From NCBI GenBank assembly GCA_028286285.1, contig JAQBRV010000002.1, positions 180,814 through 244,813 of the forward strand: a DNA stretch of 64,000 bases, written 5' to 3'. The position numbers were made by a program, and so were the translations under genes. The stretch's first letter is position 1. Each line of letters opens with the position of its first letter. Origin of the DNA: Candidatus Saccharimonadota bacterium. GTDB taxonomy: Bacteria > Patescibacteriota > Saccharimonadia > Saccharimonadales > Saccharimonadaceae. Positions 6,685 through 15,022 of the stretch are shown here, piece by piece. The notes under the pieces are model-generated. The model was not told where the DNA came from. It saw only the letters and a list, made by a program, of their open reading frames with translations, and did no database searches.

Positions 6685-7227
6685 ATGCAAAGTTTACTGC
6701 ATCGATTTGATACTATCGCCACAGATATAGTCCTTAGTCTGCCGATGTCGCTTCAGCCTGCCTTCTTGTTCATCACCAACTTGGGTCACCCAGCGGTTAC
6801 TATGGCTATCGGGGCGGGCATCGCATCTATAGGACTGATTCAGTCGAACGTGCGGCTTTTTATGTCTGGCAGCATGGTATGGATAGCGTTGGGTGTCGGA
6901 TCGCTCCTTAAACTGATATTCGGCAGAGCACGGCCAGTAACTGACTACGCGGCCAGTATTCGGCTTGATACACTGAGCTTCCCAAGTGGGCATACGACGG
7001 GTTCGACGATCGCCTACGGCCTGCTGGCATACTTGGCGTGGCACTTATTGCCACAGCCATGGAACTTTGTCGCATTCGGCGGCCTGATCGCTCTGATTAT
7101 ATTGATCGGCATATCACGCGTCTACCTAGGCGCACATTTCCCAACAGACGTGATTGCTGGTTGGATTTTGGGCGGTGCTGCCCTACTTGTGGTTATTTTC
7201 TTCATCCACCCTCTCGTTGGAAAATAA
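6685..7227 (+). CDS. PAP2-superfamily membrane phosphatase
   Basis: A 180-residue membrane protein with the three phosphatase motifs: KLIFGRARP, then PSGHTT with the catalytic-site His, then SRVYLGAHFPTD. About five or six hydrophobic helices surround them. PAP2 enzymes dephosphorylate lipid phosphates such as undecaprenyl pyrophosphate or phosphatidic acid at the membrane surface; undecaprenyl-phosphate recycling is a reasonable guess for a small-genome bacterium. I choose ATG 6685 because an in-frame upstream ATG would lie inside the divergent yajQ gene and before the -10 box. Confidence 0.9.
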   Translation: MQSLLHRFDTIATDIVLSLPMSLQPAFLFITNLGHPAVTMAIGAGIASIGLIQSNVRLFMSGSMVWIALGVGSLLKLIFGRARPVTDYAASIRLDTLSFPSGHTTGSTIAYGLLAYLAWHLLPQPWNFVAFGGLIALIILIGISRVYLGAHFPTDVIAGWILGGAALLVVIFFIHPLVGK

Positions 7228-7279
7228 ATGATCTCGACGATACCTCGCACATTGCAGAGAGTGATGATATAATTGCGAC

Positions 7280-8413
7280 ATGAAAGCAAAAATCGACGCC
7301 GACACACAAACTTTTGTTCGTTTCTGGCTAGTTCCGCTCGGAATCGTCGTCGCTGGCTTCGCTATTTACAGCGCTCGTACCGCCCTTGTTATTATTGGTA
7401 GTGCCCTATTCCTCGCTCTCGCCCTCAATGGCCCTGTTAGTTGGATTGAGCGGCGACTGCCTGGCAGGAGCCGTATTGGCGGTACTGCCTTGTCGTTTGT
7501 GCTGGTCGTGGCATTTTTAGGTGCGTTCGCAACACTGGTCGTGCCACCCATCGTGCAGCAAACGGCTAAATTTGTAGAGACAGTTCCTTCGATCATTAAC
7601 GGAGCCACGACGCAATATAAAGGTGTCAATCAGCTCATAACAAAGTATCACCTGGAAGATCAGGTAGACGATGCTATGACCTCGATTAAAAAGAATGCAT
7701 CTGGCTGGGCGGCGAATCTCGGTGGCAATGTCATCGGTAGCCTCTCATCACTCGGTAGTTTCCTTGTGTCACTACTCCTGAGCTTAGTCTTATCATTCCT
7801 GATGCTCGTCGAAGGCCCCGCCCTACTACGAAAACTATGGGATATGTATGATGATCAACCGAAGCTGGAATATCACCAACACGTCGTGCAGCGCATGTAT
7901 CATGTGGTGAGCGGCTACGTCGTCGGACAGTTGACAGTAGCAGGCATCGGCGCTACGCTGATGGGCTTATTCGTCTTTATTCTAAGCTTCATATTCAACG
8001 TGCCGGGCAATTTGGCGATCCCATCAGCTGCTATTTACTTTGTGTTATGTCTCATTCCGATGTTTGGCTCGACCATTGCGGCGGTGCTGATCGGTCTTCT
8101 TCTGGCGCTCAATGATCCGGTAGCAGCGATTGTTTTTGTGATCGGCTTCATTATCTACCAGCAAATTGAGAATAATGTCGTGGCACCAACCATCCAATCT
8201 AAGCGGATGGAATTGACGGCGCTCTGGATCCTTATCGCGGTGACAATCGGCCTGTATGTGTTTGGTATCGCCGGTGGTATTATCTCGATCCCAATTGCTG
8301 GCTGTCTCAAGGTTCTCTTTGATGATTACCTAGCTCATGCCAAACGCGAACGTCAGAAGAGTCAACGCTCACCGATCGCAAAACTCGTCAAGAAAACCCA
8401 ATCTGACGTCTAG
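7280..8413 (+). CDS. AI-2E family transporter (permease-like)
   Basis: A 377-residue integral membrane protein of the AI-2 exporter/PerM family: paired N-terminal helices (about 15-60), a third near 75-95, a soluble region (about 100-160) and four or five C-terminal helices. The family motif near the end appears as YQQIENNVVAPTIQ. Characterised relatives export small molecules or act as Na+/H+ antiporters; the substrate is unknown. TATAAT at 7268-7273 is six bases before the ATG, so the transcript is leaderless. The stop overlaps the convergent cysS stop by four bases. Confidence 0.88.
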   Translation: MKAKIDADTQTFVRFWLVPLGIVVAGFAIYSARTALVIIGSALFLALALNGPVSWIERRLPGRSRIGGTALSFVLVVAFLGAFATLVVPPIVQQTAKFVETVPSIINGATTQYKGVNQLITKYHLEDQVDDAMTSIKKNASGWAANLGGNVIGSLSSLGSFLVSLLLSLVLSFLMLVEGPALLRKLWDMYDDQPKLEYHQHVVQRMYHVVSGYVVGQLTVAGIGATLMGLFVFILSFIFNVPGNLAIPSAAIYFVLCLIPMFGSTIAAVLIGLLLALNDPVAAIVFVIGFIIYQQIENNVVAPTIQSKRMELTALWILIAVTIGLYVFGIAGGIISIPIAGCLKVLFDDYLAHAKRERQKSQRSPIAKLVKKTQSDV

Positions 8414-9867
8414 ATATAGAACCAAATGGTGCCGCGGGTCTCGTCTTTGAGTCCAATACCAATTCCTGTTAATTGGTCACGCAGTTCGTCCGATTTTGCC
8501 CAATCTTTACCATCTCGAGCTTGTTGACGCTCCAGAATGAGCTGTTTTTGGTCATCAGATATATCTGGTGTGGTGCCGAGGAGATTAAGTCCGAGAGTCG
8601 AGTCGATCGTTTCAAGCAACTGCACGAGACCATGCTGGTGGATATCAGCGGCAGCCTTGCCCTCCAATTGACTGAAGGCGTCATCAATGATCGCCAGAGC
8701 CGCTGGTGTATCAAGGTTGTTCGACAGCGCTTCGATGACAGCCTGTGAGGATGCCAGTAGCTGGACAGTTTTATCGTCAGCCAGCTTGTCGCCATCATCA
8801 ATCAGTGTATCGTGCGTTTGGTGGCGCAGTGCAGCCATGCTACGCCAGTTTTTGAGGCGATTTTTGGCCGCTTCGAGGTTATCGAAGGTAAAGTTACCTT
8901 CATTGGAATAATGCCCCTGCAGGACAAACATACGGTAATCCATTTCGCTATAGCCACGCTCACTGAGGTCTTGTAGTGTGTAGCCGTTGCCTAAACTCTT
9001 ACTAATCTTGGTTCCGTCCACTTTTAGGTGATTGTTGTGCAACCAATAATTGCTAAATCGTTTGCCCGTCACCGCTTCTGACTGTGCTATTTCGTTCGTA
9101 TGGTGCACGGGAATGTGATCGATGCCGCCAGTATGGATATCCAGTGTTTCGCCCAATATGTCCATTGCCATAGCACTACATTCGAGATGCCATCCTGGGA
9201 AGCCTGGTTTTTCGCTACCGTCATCAGTCAGATCGGCAGGTGTTGGCCATGCCATGTCGCGTTTTTCACCAGCTGGTGTGAACTTCCATAGTGCGAAGTC
9301 AGATGGGTTCCGTTTTTCGCTATTGAATGTGACCCTGGCACCAGCTCGTTGAGCCTCCAGATCCAGTCCGGCAAAGTCTGCATAAGTTGGGAATTTGCTG
9401 GTGTCATAATAAATGCCGTCGTCGATTTGATACGTATAATCTTTTGCTTTGAGTTTTCGGATTAACTCTAGTTGTTGAGGAATATAATCAGTTGCCTTGG
9501 TGATATGTTCCGGTGCCAGCAGATTGAGATTATTCATCCCCTCTAGGAATTGATCGCTGTAATATGCAGCAATATCCCAGGCGGTTTTGCCTTCGCGCCT
9601 GGCACCTTTTTCCAACTTATCTTCACCCTCGTCGGCGTCGCTGGTCAGATGGCCAACATCGGTAATATTCATGACACGGTCGACGGTATAGTCATTCGCC
9701 TTTAATGTGCGAACCAGTGTATCCCAATAAATATAGGCAGCCCAGTTGCCAACAGTCAGATGATCATAAACAGTCGGACCACAGGTGTATAGTTTGACCT
9801 TGCCAGGTTCTTGGCTGTTAAATTCTTCGACCTTTTTGGTCAGTGTATTATGCAGTTTCAACGTCAT
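8410..9867 (-). CDS. cysS: Cysteinyl-tRNA synthetase
   Basis: A 485-residue class I synthetase, normal length. The HIGH-type motif is HLTVGN and the KMSKS-type motif is KISKSLGN. The catalytic zinc ligands are kept: Cys in YTCGPTVYDH, Cys in HLECSAMAM, and His and Glu in VHHTNEIAQ. It charges tRNA-Cys. The start codon overlaps the last 20 bases of the DHH phosphoesterase gene, so the two are co-transcribed. Confidence 0.97.
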   Translation of the reverse strand: MTLKLHNTLTKKVEEFNSQEPGKVKLYTCGPTVYDHLTVGNWAAYIYWDTLVRTLKANDYTVDRVMNITDVGHLTSDADEGEDKLEKGARREGKTAWDIAAYYSDQFLEGMNNLNLLAPEHITKATDYIPQQLELIRKLKAKDYTYQIDDGIYYDTSKFPTYADFAGLDLEAQRAGARVTFNSEKRNPSDFALWKFTPAGEKRDMAWPTPADLTDDGSEKPGFPGWHLECSAMAMDILGETLDIHTGGIDHIPVHHTNEIAQSEAVTGKRFSNYWLHNNHLKVDGTKISKSLGNGYTLQDLSERGYSEMDYRMFVLQGHYSNEGNFTFDNLEAAKNRLKNWRSMAALRHQTHDTLIDDGDKLADDKTVQLLASSQAVIEALSNNLDTPAALAIIDDAFSQLEGKAAADIHQHGLVQLLETIDSTLGLNLLGTTPDISDDQKQLILERQQARDGKDWAKSDELRDQLTGIGIGLKDETRGTIWFYI

Positions 9868-10843
9868 GGTCTTTGAGTGCCTTGTCGGTTGCTTCGATTA
9901 ATTCTTTGACAATTGTATCGTAACTTTCGTAGGCGCGAAAACCACTGGCATAGGCGTGGCCGCCGCCGCCAAAGAAGCCGGCTACTTGCTCGGCAATCGG
10001 AATGTTCGCGCGCAGCTTGCCGGTCACTTTTCCATCAGGATACGTTTTGATCGCGACACCAAGCTCGACGCCTTCGACCAGGCGCATTTCGTCGAGCACC
10101 AGAACGCTCGGGTTATATTGATCACTATATTTTTGAATGTCTTCCCAGGGGATATGGACAAGCGCCAGCTTGCCTCCTAATAGATATTCGATCCGACCGA
10201 TGAGCTCACCTTTATAGGCGAGGATCTCGGGTGACTTTTTCATAAATTCACGGCGGCGCCCTTCGATAGTTGAAACACTGGCATCGAGTTCGGTCAGTTT
10301 ACTTGCCACCAAATAACTATTGGCTGTCACGTTTTGGGTGGTCAGACCGAGGGTATCAGAAAGGAGTGCGACAAGCATATTTTCGGCAGCCTGCGGGTTA
10401 ATCATCCAGCCTGCATCAACTGCCAGGCCATAGATTACTTCACTGGTTGAAGCTGCTGTTTCCATGAACAGTGGTGTGTGCTTAAAACTGAGTGTACTTT
10501 CGGTGGCGTGGTGATCAATCACGAGCGTCGGATGTGACTCCAGGAAGTGGCGGACGCCGGGTGTTTCCAGGACTTTCGTCAGCAGTACATCGGCGCTGGT
10601 ATCAACAATGATAGCCAGATCCGCTTTGGCGTCAAACGTACTCACTACTCTATCCCAGCCCTTTATGTAACGCATATATTTTGGAATCTCAACCGGGCAA
10701 TACAGCACGACATCTTTACCGAGATCTCCCAGAATCTCTTCCAGCGCCAACGAGCTGCCGAGCGAGTCACCATCAGGGTTTTCGGCTTGAATAACGATGA
10801 TCTTTTGTGCTTCTGTAATGAGTTGTTTTGCGGGGTCGAACAT
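9848..10843 (-). CDS. DHH-family phosphoesterase (NrnA-like)
   Basis: A 331-residue protein with DHH/DHHA1 architecture: NPDGDSLGSSLAL near residue 23, ADLAIIVDTS, then the signature VIDHHATES, and a C-terminal RNA-binding GGGGHAYASGF motif. NrnA-type enzymes degrade oligoribonucleotides (nanoRNA), c-di-AMP-derived pApA or 3'-phosphoadenosine 5'-phosphate. TATACT lies seven bases before the ATG at 10843 (leaderless). Followed by cysS with a 20-base overlap. Confidence 0.92.
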   Translation of the reverse strand: MFDPAKQLITEAQKIIVIQAENPDGDSLGSSLALEEILGDLGKDVVLYCPVEIPKYMRYIKGWDRVVSTFDAKADLAIIVDTSADVLLTKVLETPGVRHFLESHPTLVIDHHATESTLSFKHTPLFMETAASTSEVIYGLAVDAGWMINPQAAENMLVALLSDTLGLTTQNVTANSYLVASKLTELDASVSTIEGRRREFMKKSPEILAYKGELIGRIEYLLGGKLALVHIPWEDIQKYSDQYNPSVLVLDEMRLVEGVELGVAIKTYPDGKVTGKLRANIPIAEQVAGFFGGGGHAYASGFRAYESYDTIVKELIEATDKALKDHDVETA

Positions 10844-10908
10844 TGTCCTTAGTATACCAGATGAGACCCGTCATATGGTATCATAAGAGTTAATTGCGCA
10901 GGTTTAAT

Positions 10909-11220
10909 ATGACAATGACAGAAAAACACACCATTACCCCACGCCAAGTACTCGAAGAGCTTCAACGAGAGGTTGGTGTGTATGCACGACCGATGCAAGA
11001 AGCTATGCGTTTGGCGTTCGCTAACGTTTTAGGTTCAATGAACGCAGCTGTAAGCGATGAAATATTCGATCCAGCGTTCGAAGTAATGTTGCGTCAACGT
11101 ATATGCGAACTTGCCAGGCAGCGATTAGGGGCATTGGCTCTTGAAAAGGCCTGGCCATTTCTTTATCACAGTGCAGCTGACAGAAACATTCAGCAAATGC
11201 CGCTGGCTACGACGAAATAG
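10909..11220 (+). CDS. Small helical protein of unknown function
   Basis: 103 residues from ATG 10909 (MTMTEKHTIT), a start about 18 bases after the transcription start expected from a TATCAT box at 10879-10884. The sequence is predicted helical throughout (TPRQVLEELQREVG, MQEAMRLAFANVLG, ELARQRLGALALEKA), soluble, with one Cys. No family recognised. It is divergent from the DHH gene and its last 14 bases overlap the convergent recR stop. Coding is supported by a complete open frame and promoter position; function unknown. Confidence 0.5.
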   Translation: MTMTEKHTITPRQVLEELQREVGVYARPMQEAMRLAFANVLGSMNAAVSDEIFDPAFEVMLRQRICELARQRLGALALEKAWPFLYHSAADRNIQQMPLATTK

Positions 11221-11827
11221 TTCTGCGGCCATCAAGTGCATGGCCAAGAGTAATTTGATCGGCGTACTCCAGGTCAACTCCAACAGGGATGCCGCGCGCC
11301 AGGCGCGTCAATTTGACCGTCAAACCTGCCTCTTGGATGAGCCTTTGTAGGAACAAGGCAGTTGACTCACCTTCCACGCTGGCGTTAGTAGCAATAATCA
11401 GCTCTTGTATGTCGTCGGTCTTGATTCGCTCTAACAGTTCAGGAATATGAAGTTGTTCGGGTCCGATCCCGTCAATCGGTGAGATAGCCCCGCCCAGCAC
11501 GTGGTAGGTACCGTTGAACTGCCCTGTCCGTTCCAGTGCGACGATATCGAGCGGCTCTTCAACAACTGCCACTAGCTGCTTGTCACGATCGCTATCGGCG
11601 TAGAGCGGTGAGATATCCTGGTCACTTGAAATGAGAGCAAAGGTGACCGGACAGGTCTTGATACCTTCGTGGAGTTTACTCAGAACTTGCGCAAGATCGG
11701 TAGTTGTCTTGACGTTCGATTTTAACAAGAAATACGCGTAGCGCTCGGCCGTACGAGCTCCAACGCCCGGCAGTTTGCCGAGCTCATCAATGGCATCAAG
11801 GAGTGCCGTGGGAAGAAGTTGGCGCAT
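11207..11827 (-). CDS. recR: Recombination protein RecR, zinc finger degenerate
   Basis: 206 residues with the RecR order: helix-hairpin-helix ELGKLPGVGARTAERYA, then the zinc region, then a Toprim domain (VVEEPLDIVALERTG, YHVLGGAISPIDGIGPE) and the C-terminal Walker-B-like end LARGIPVGVDLEYAD. RecR loads recombinase at gaps with RecF/RecO. Unusually, of the four zinc Cys only C59 remains; the second position is T62 and the later pair is replaced in the stretch ISPLYAD. Follows ybaB by 12 bases, the classical ybaB-recR pairing. Confidence 0.93.
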   Translation of the reverse strand: MRQLLPTALLDAIDELGKLPGVGARTAERYAYFLLKSNVKTTTDLAQVLSKLHEGIKTCPVTFALISSDQDISPLYADSDRDKQLVAVVEEPLDIVALERTGQFNGTYHVLGGAISPIDGIGPEQLHIPELLERIKTDDIQELIIATNASVEGESTALFLQRLIQEAGLTVKLTRLARGIPVGVDLEYADQITLGHALDGRRTISS

Positions 11828-11839
11828 CAGGGAGCTTCC

Positions 11840-12142
11840 CTATAGACCAAGATTACCGAGGCCACCCATGAGGGGCTTCATTTTTTCAGCGGCGATTTCT
11901 TGGGCTTTGGCCATGCCATCACGGACAGCCGACTCGATCCAGCCTTCAAGCTCTTCGATATCTTCAAGGTCGACATACTCTGGATTGATTTTCACATTCT
12001 CGATCTTTAGTTCGCCGTTAATGGTGATCTCAACCGCCGGATCGTCGTCTTCGCCACCAGCTGCCACAACAACTTTTTGTTTCTTCAGATCTTTTTGCGC
12101 TTTTCGCAAATCATTCAACATTTTTACTTGGTCAAAAGCCAT
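11840..12142 (-). CDS. YbaB/EbfC-family nucleoid-associated protein
   Basis: A 100-residue DNA-binding protein of YbaB type: N-terminal helix MLNDLRKAQKDLKKQK, a beta hairpin (VEITINGELKIENVKINPE) and a C-terminal helix with MAKAQEIAAEKMK. Forms tweezer-like dimers that bind DNA. Upstream, TATAGT and a strong GGAGGAA ribosome site start a unit that continues into recR. Confidence 0.9.
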   Translation of the reverse strand: MAFDQVKMLNDLRKAQKDLKKQKVVVAAGGEDDDPAVEITINGELKIENVKINPEYVDLEDIEELEGWIESAVRDGMAKAQEIAAEKMKPLMGGLGNLGL

Positions 12143-12180
12143 ATCAGTTATTCCTCCGTGTTTACTCTCTCTACTATACG

Positions 12181-13641
12181 CTACTCAATAGTATTTTTGT
12201 AGACGTAGAAGCGATCAGCGTCAGTCTGCATTGCACTCGTGACTATTTTTGTTGGAGGGACGACCGGTCTACTTGTTGCATCATGACTTGCAATCACAGT
12301 ACCGAGTTGCAAAAATGTCGTATCGGTGACGACATACTGAATCTTCCAATTAGGATTGTACCGTTTGGCGGCCTCATAAAAAGCCTTCTCGTTGGCGGAT
12401 ACGATGAGCGTAATCACCGTATTCTTATGGTGTGGGAGCTCCGATTTCAGTAAGGTGAGATCATTTGATGCCAGGCGTGATGACGATGGGTTGTAGAGGT
12501 ATCCATACACAAACCGGTCAATACCCGACAAGATGAGTGTGGTAATAAATATCATGATCGGAATCAATCCCACGACGCGTGCGTATGGGTTTCGAGGGAA
12601 AAGCCGATACCAATAACCAATAAGGAAATCAATACCGTAACCAGTCAGTAATAAGAACGGTACAAAGGTTACATTAATCATCTGCGGATTAAGGATAAGA
12701 ATAGGTAGCAAGAGTAAAAGCCAGGCACTCAGGACATAGCTGCGAGCCGTATATTTAGCAGTAATAATGCGATATATCCCCAAGCCAACCAGGAGTAGTG
12801 AAGCGACTTCATAGACCGGCGTCATAATAATGCCATTAGTCGGATGGAACACGTCGAAGTATTGAGTGATGAGCTGACTCAGGTTTGCAACAATGTCGAG
12901 TGATGAGGGGATGCCCATCAATGTGAGTACGAGTGATGGCTGGATGACCACACTATAGACAAGTGGCAAGATAAAGATACTGGCGATCAGTACAGTAACA
13001 GTAATTCGGAGCATGGATAAATTTTTCACAAGATGGCGGAGATGTGGGTGGAGTACGACTGCGCTTAGCAGAGCAACCAGGACATAAGCACTCAGCGGTG
13101 TATATAAACTGAGGACGACGACAATGAAAAACAACATTTTCCATAGGAAAGGCATTGAGGCGCGCCGTGAAATCATGGCAGCAAAATACAGAATCCATAT
13201 TGGCCAAAATATAAAGAGGATGCCTGGTGAGCCTGATTGAGCGGCCAACAAAAAGGGTCCGGTCGTGAGGCCGATAAAAGCGGTCAAAATGGCAACGTTC
13301 GACTTAAACCACAGCCGTAGTAGTAGTACGAGACCGACAACCGACAGGAAACCAAAAATGACCGTCGGCAGCTTGATAGAAAGTTCGCTCAGGCCAAGAA
13401 AGAAAAAGCTTGCTTTCTGGATAAGGTAATACGGCATATTTACTACCATCTCAGGGCTAAAATCTTTGAGTGACAAGGCATTTGTCGTCGCGACAGCTGT
13501 AGCTTCCCGTTCGCTCAGACCGCCAGGAATATAGAGCGAGGCGACGAATAACAGTGCAATACAAGCGATGCCAACGGTGATATAGCCGAGCGTATATCGC
13601 CAGCGGTAGATAAATAAATCAGAAACGTGTTGTATGGCCAT
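12181..13641 (-). CDS. Polytopic membrane glycosyltransferase-like protein (PMT/ArnT superfamily)
   Basis: 486 residues with about 11-12 hydrophobic helices. The first loop after helix 1 (residues 40-75) and the pattern FFLGLSELSIKLPTVIFG resemble GT-C glycosyltransferases that use lipid-linked sugars (Glu-Leu-Ser before the second helix matches the ArnT/PMT family SEx-RLP region). A C-terminal soluble domain of about 90 residues follows. Role in cell-surface glycosylation is inferred. A TATAAT box lies ten bases before the ATG. Confidence 0.65.
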   Translation of the reverse strand: MAIQHVSDLFIYRWRYTLGYITVGIACIALLFVASLYIPGGLSEREATAVATTNALSLKDFSPEMVVNMPYYLIQKASFFFLGLSELSIKLPTVIFGFLSVVGLVLLLRLWFKSNVAILTAFIGLTTGPFLLAAQSGSPGILFIFWPIWILYFAAMISRRASMPFLWKMLFFIVVVLSLYTPLSAYVLVALLSAVVLHPHLRHLVKNLSMLRITVTVLIASIFILPLVYSVVIQPSLVLTLMGIPSSLDIVANLSQLITQYFDVFHPTNGIIMTPVYEVASLLLVGLGIYRIITAKYTARSYVLSAWLLLLLPILILNPQMINVTFVPFLLLTGYGIDFLIGYWYRLFPRNPYARVVGLIPIMIFITTLILSGIDRFVYGYLYNPSSSRLASNDLTLLKSELPHHKNTVITLIVSANEKAFYEAAKRYNPNWKIQYVVTDTTFLQLGTVIASHDATSRPVVPPTKIVTSAMQTDADRFYVYKNTIE

Positions 13642-13666
13642 TTATTGATTCATTATACCATGATCG

Positions 13667-15022
13667 TTATTCGTCGTGACGTTTGTCGAGCGACATGAAA
13701 CGCAGGCGCTCAGGGTGGAAGAAGAGTTCTACTTTTCCAGTTGGACCGTTACGGTGCTTAGCAATGATGAGGTCGGTGATGTTGTCGCGATCGGTGTCAG
13801 GATTGTAGTATTTTTCGCGGTAAATAAACATCACGATGTCGGCATCTTGTTCGATGCTGCCCGATTCACGCAGGTCGGCCAGTTGTGGAATCTGCGGATT
13901 ACGACTTTCGACCGAACGACTCAGCTGACTGAGGCCAATGACAGGTACGTTGAGCTCACGGGCAATAAGTTTGAGTCCTCGTGAGATTTCACTCACCTCC
14001 TGCACACGGTTGCCGTCACTGCGGCCACTGCCCTGCATCAATTGGAGATAGTCAACAATAATGAGTCCCAGTGGTGCTTCATGAGCGGCACGGCGAGCTT
14101 TTGTACGCATTTCAAGTACCGACAGACCCGGTGTGTCATCGATATAAATCGGCGCTTCGGCCATCTCACCCATCGCTTCGGATAGCTTGCTAAAATCTTG
14201 GTCGCTCAGATTACCGGTACGAATATTCCACGCATCAACACCCGAGGCGTCGGCCAACATACGGTCAACCAGTTGTTCTTTGCTCATTTCGAGGCTAAAG
14301 AAAAGTACCGGTTGCTTGGCGATCGTCGCCACGTTATACGCCAGGTTGGTAACGAGAGTTGTCTTACCCATAGCTGGACGGGCGGCGAGGATAATCAGGT
14401 CGGAACGCTGCAACCCGGCGGTCATGTTGTCGAGGTCGCGGTAGCCGGTGCGGATACCTCGCAGGGTACCTTTGTTGCGGTGCAGCTCTTCTAGACGGTC
14501 AAAGCTTTCGGTCAAGATACTCTCCAAGCTGGCTAGATCTTGTTTGAGCGACTGGTCGCTAACACTGAATAGCTCGGCCTCGGCCTTTTCAAGTAATTCT
14601 TGAGTCGTCGTATCCTCATCGAAGCCCATTTCAGATATTTCCGTACTTGCTTTGATGAGTCGGCGACGAACAGCTTTTTGGGCAACCAACTCGGCGTAGG
14701 CTTCAGCGTGAGCGGCAGTAGGCACGTAGGTAGTGAGTTCAGTCAGGTAGGCGGAGCCACCGACTATTTCCAGCTCTTTCTTCCGTTTCATCTCCTCCGT
14801 CAGGGTCAAAAGATCAACCGGACGGTGTTTTTCATAAAGCCGCATCATGGCGCCAAAGACGGTGCCGTGGCGTTTGTCGTAGAAGTCTTTGGCGGTGACG
14901 TGCTCGGAAATATCAGCCAGCACTTCCTCATCAATAAGAACAGCGCCCAGTAGGCTCATTTCTGCATCGAGATTTTGTGGAGGGATTTTCCCCGCCGGAA
15001 CTTCCTTACTATTTGCCATCAC
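13667..15022 (-). CDS. dnaB: Replicative DNA helicase DnaB
   Basis: 451 residues. N-terminal DnaB domain (PPQNLDAEMSLLGAVLID), linker, and RecA-like ATPase with Walker A ARPAMGKTTL, Walker B LIIVDYLQLM, and the arginine-finger region GPTGKVELFF. No intein or insertion. Hexameric helicase that unwinds DNA at the fork. Two adjacent ATG codons (15022 and 15019) are possible starts; both lie inside the end of dnaX, so helicase and clamp loader are co-expressed. Confidence 0.97.
   Translation of the reverse strand: MMANSKEVPAGKIPPQNLDAEMSLLGAVLIDEEVLADISEHVTAKDFYDKRHGTVFGAMMRLYEKHRPVDLLTLTEEMKRKKELEIVGGSAYLTELTTYVPTAAHAEAYAELVAQKAVRRRLIKASTEISEMGFDEDTTTQELLEKAEAELFSVSDQSLKQDLASLESILTESFDRLEELHRNKGTLRGIRTGYRDLDNMTAGLQRSDLIILAARPAMGKTTLVTNLAYNVATIAKQPVLFFSLEMSKEQLVDRMLADASGVDAWNIRTGNLSDQDFSKLSEAMGEMAEAPIYIDDTPGLSVLEMRTKARRAAHEAPLGLIIVDYLQLMQGSGRSDGNRVQEVSEISRGLKLIARELNVPVIGLSQLSRSVESRNPQIPQLADLRESGSIEQDADIVMFIYREKYYNPDTDRDNITDLIIAKHRNGPTGKVELFFHPERLRFMSLDKRHDE

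Noticed and set aside
8410-9867. Zinc loss in CysRS, in line with RecR and DnaX
   Set aside because: The catalytic zinc ligands (two Cys, His, Glu) are all present.
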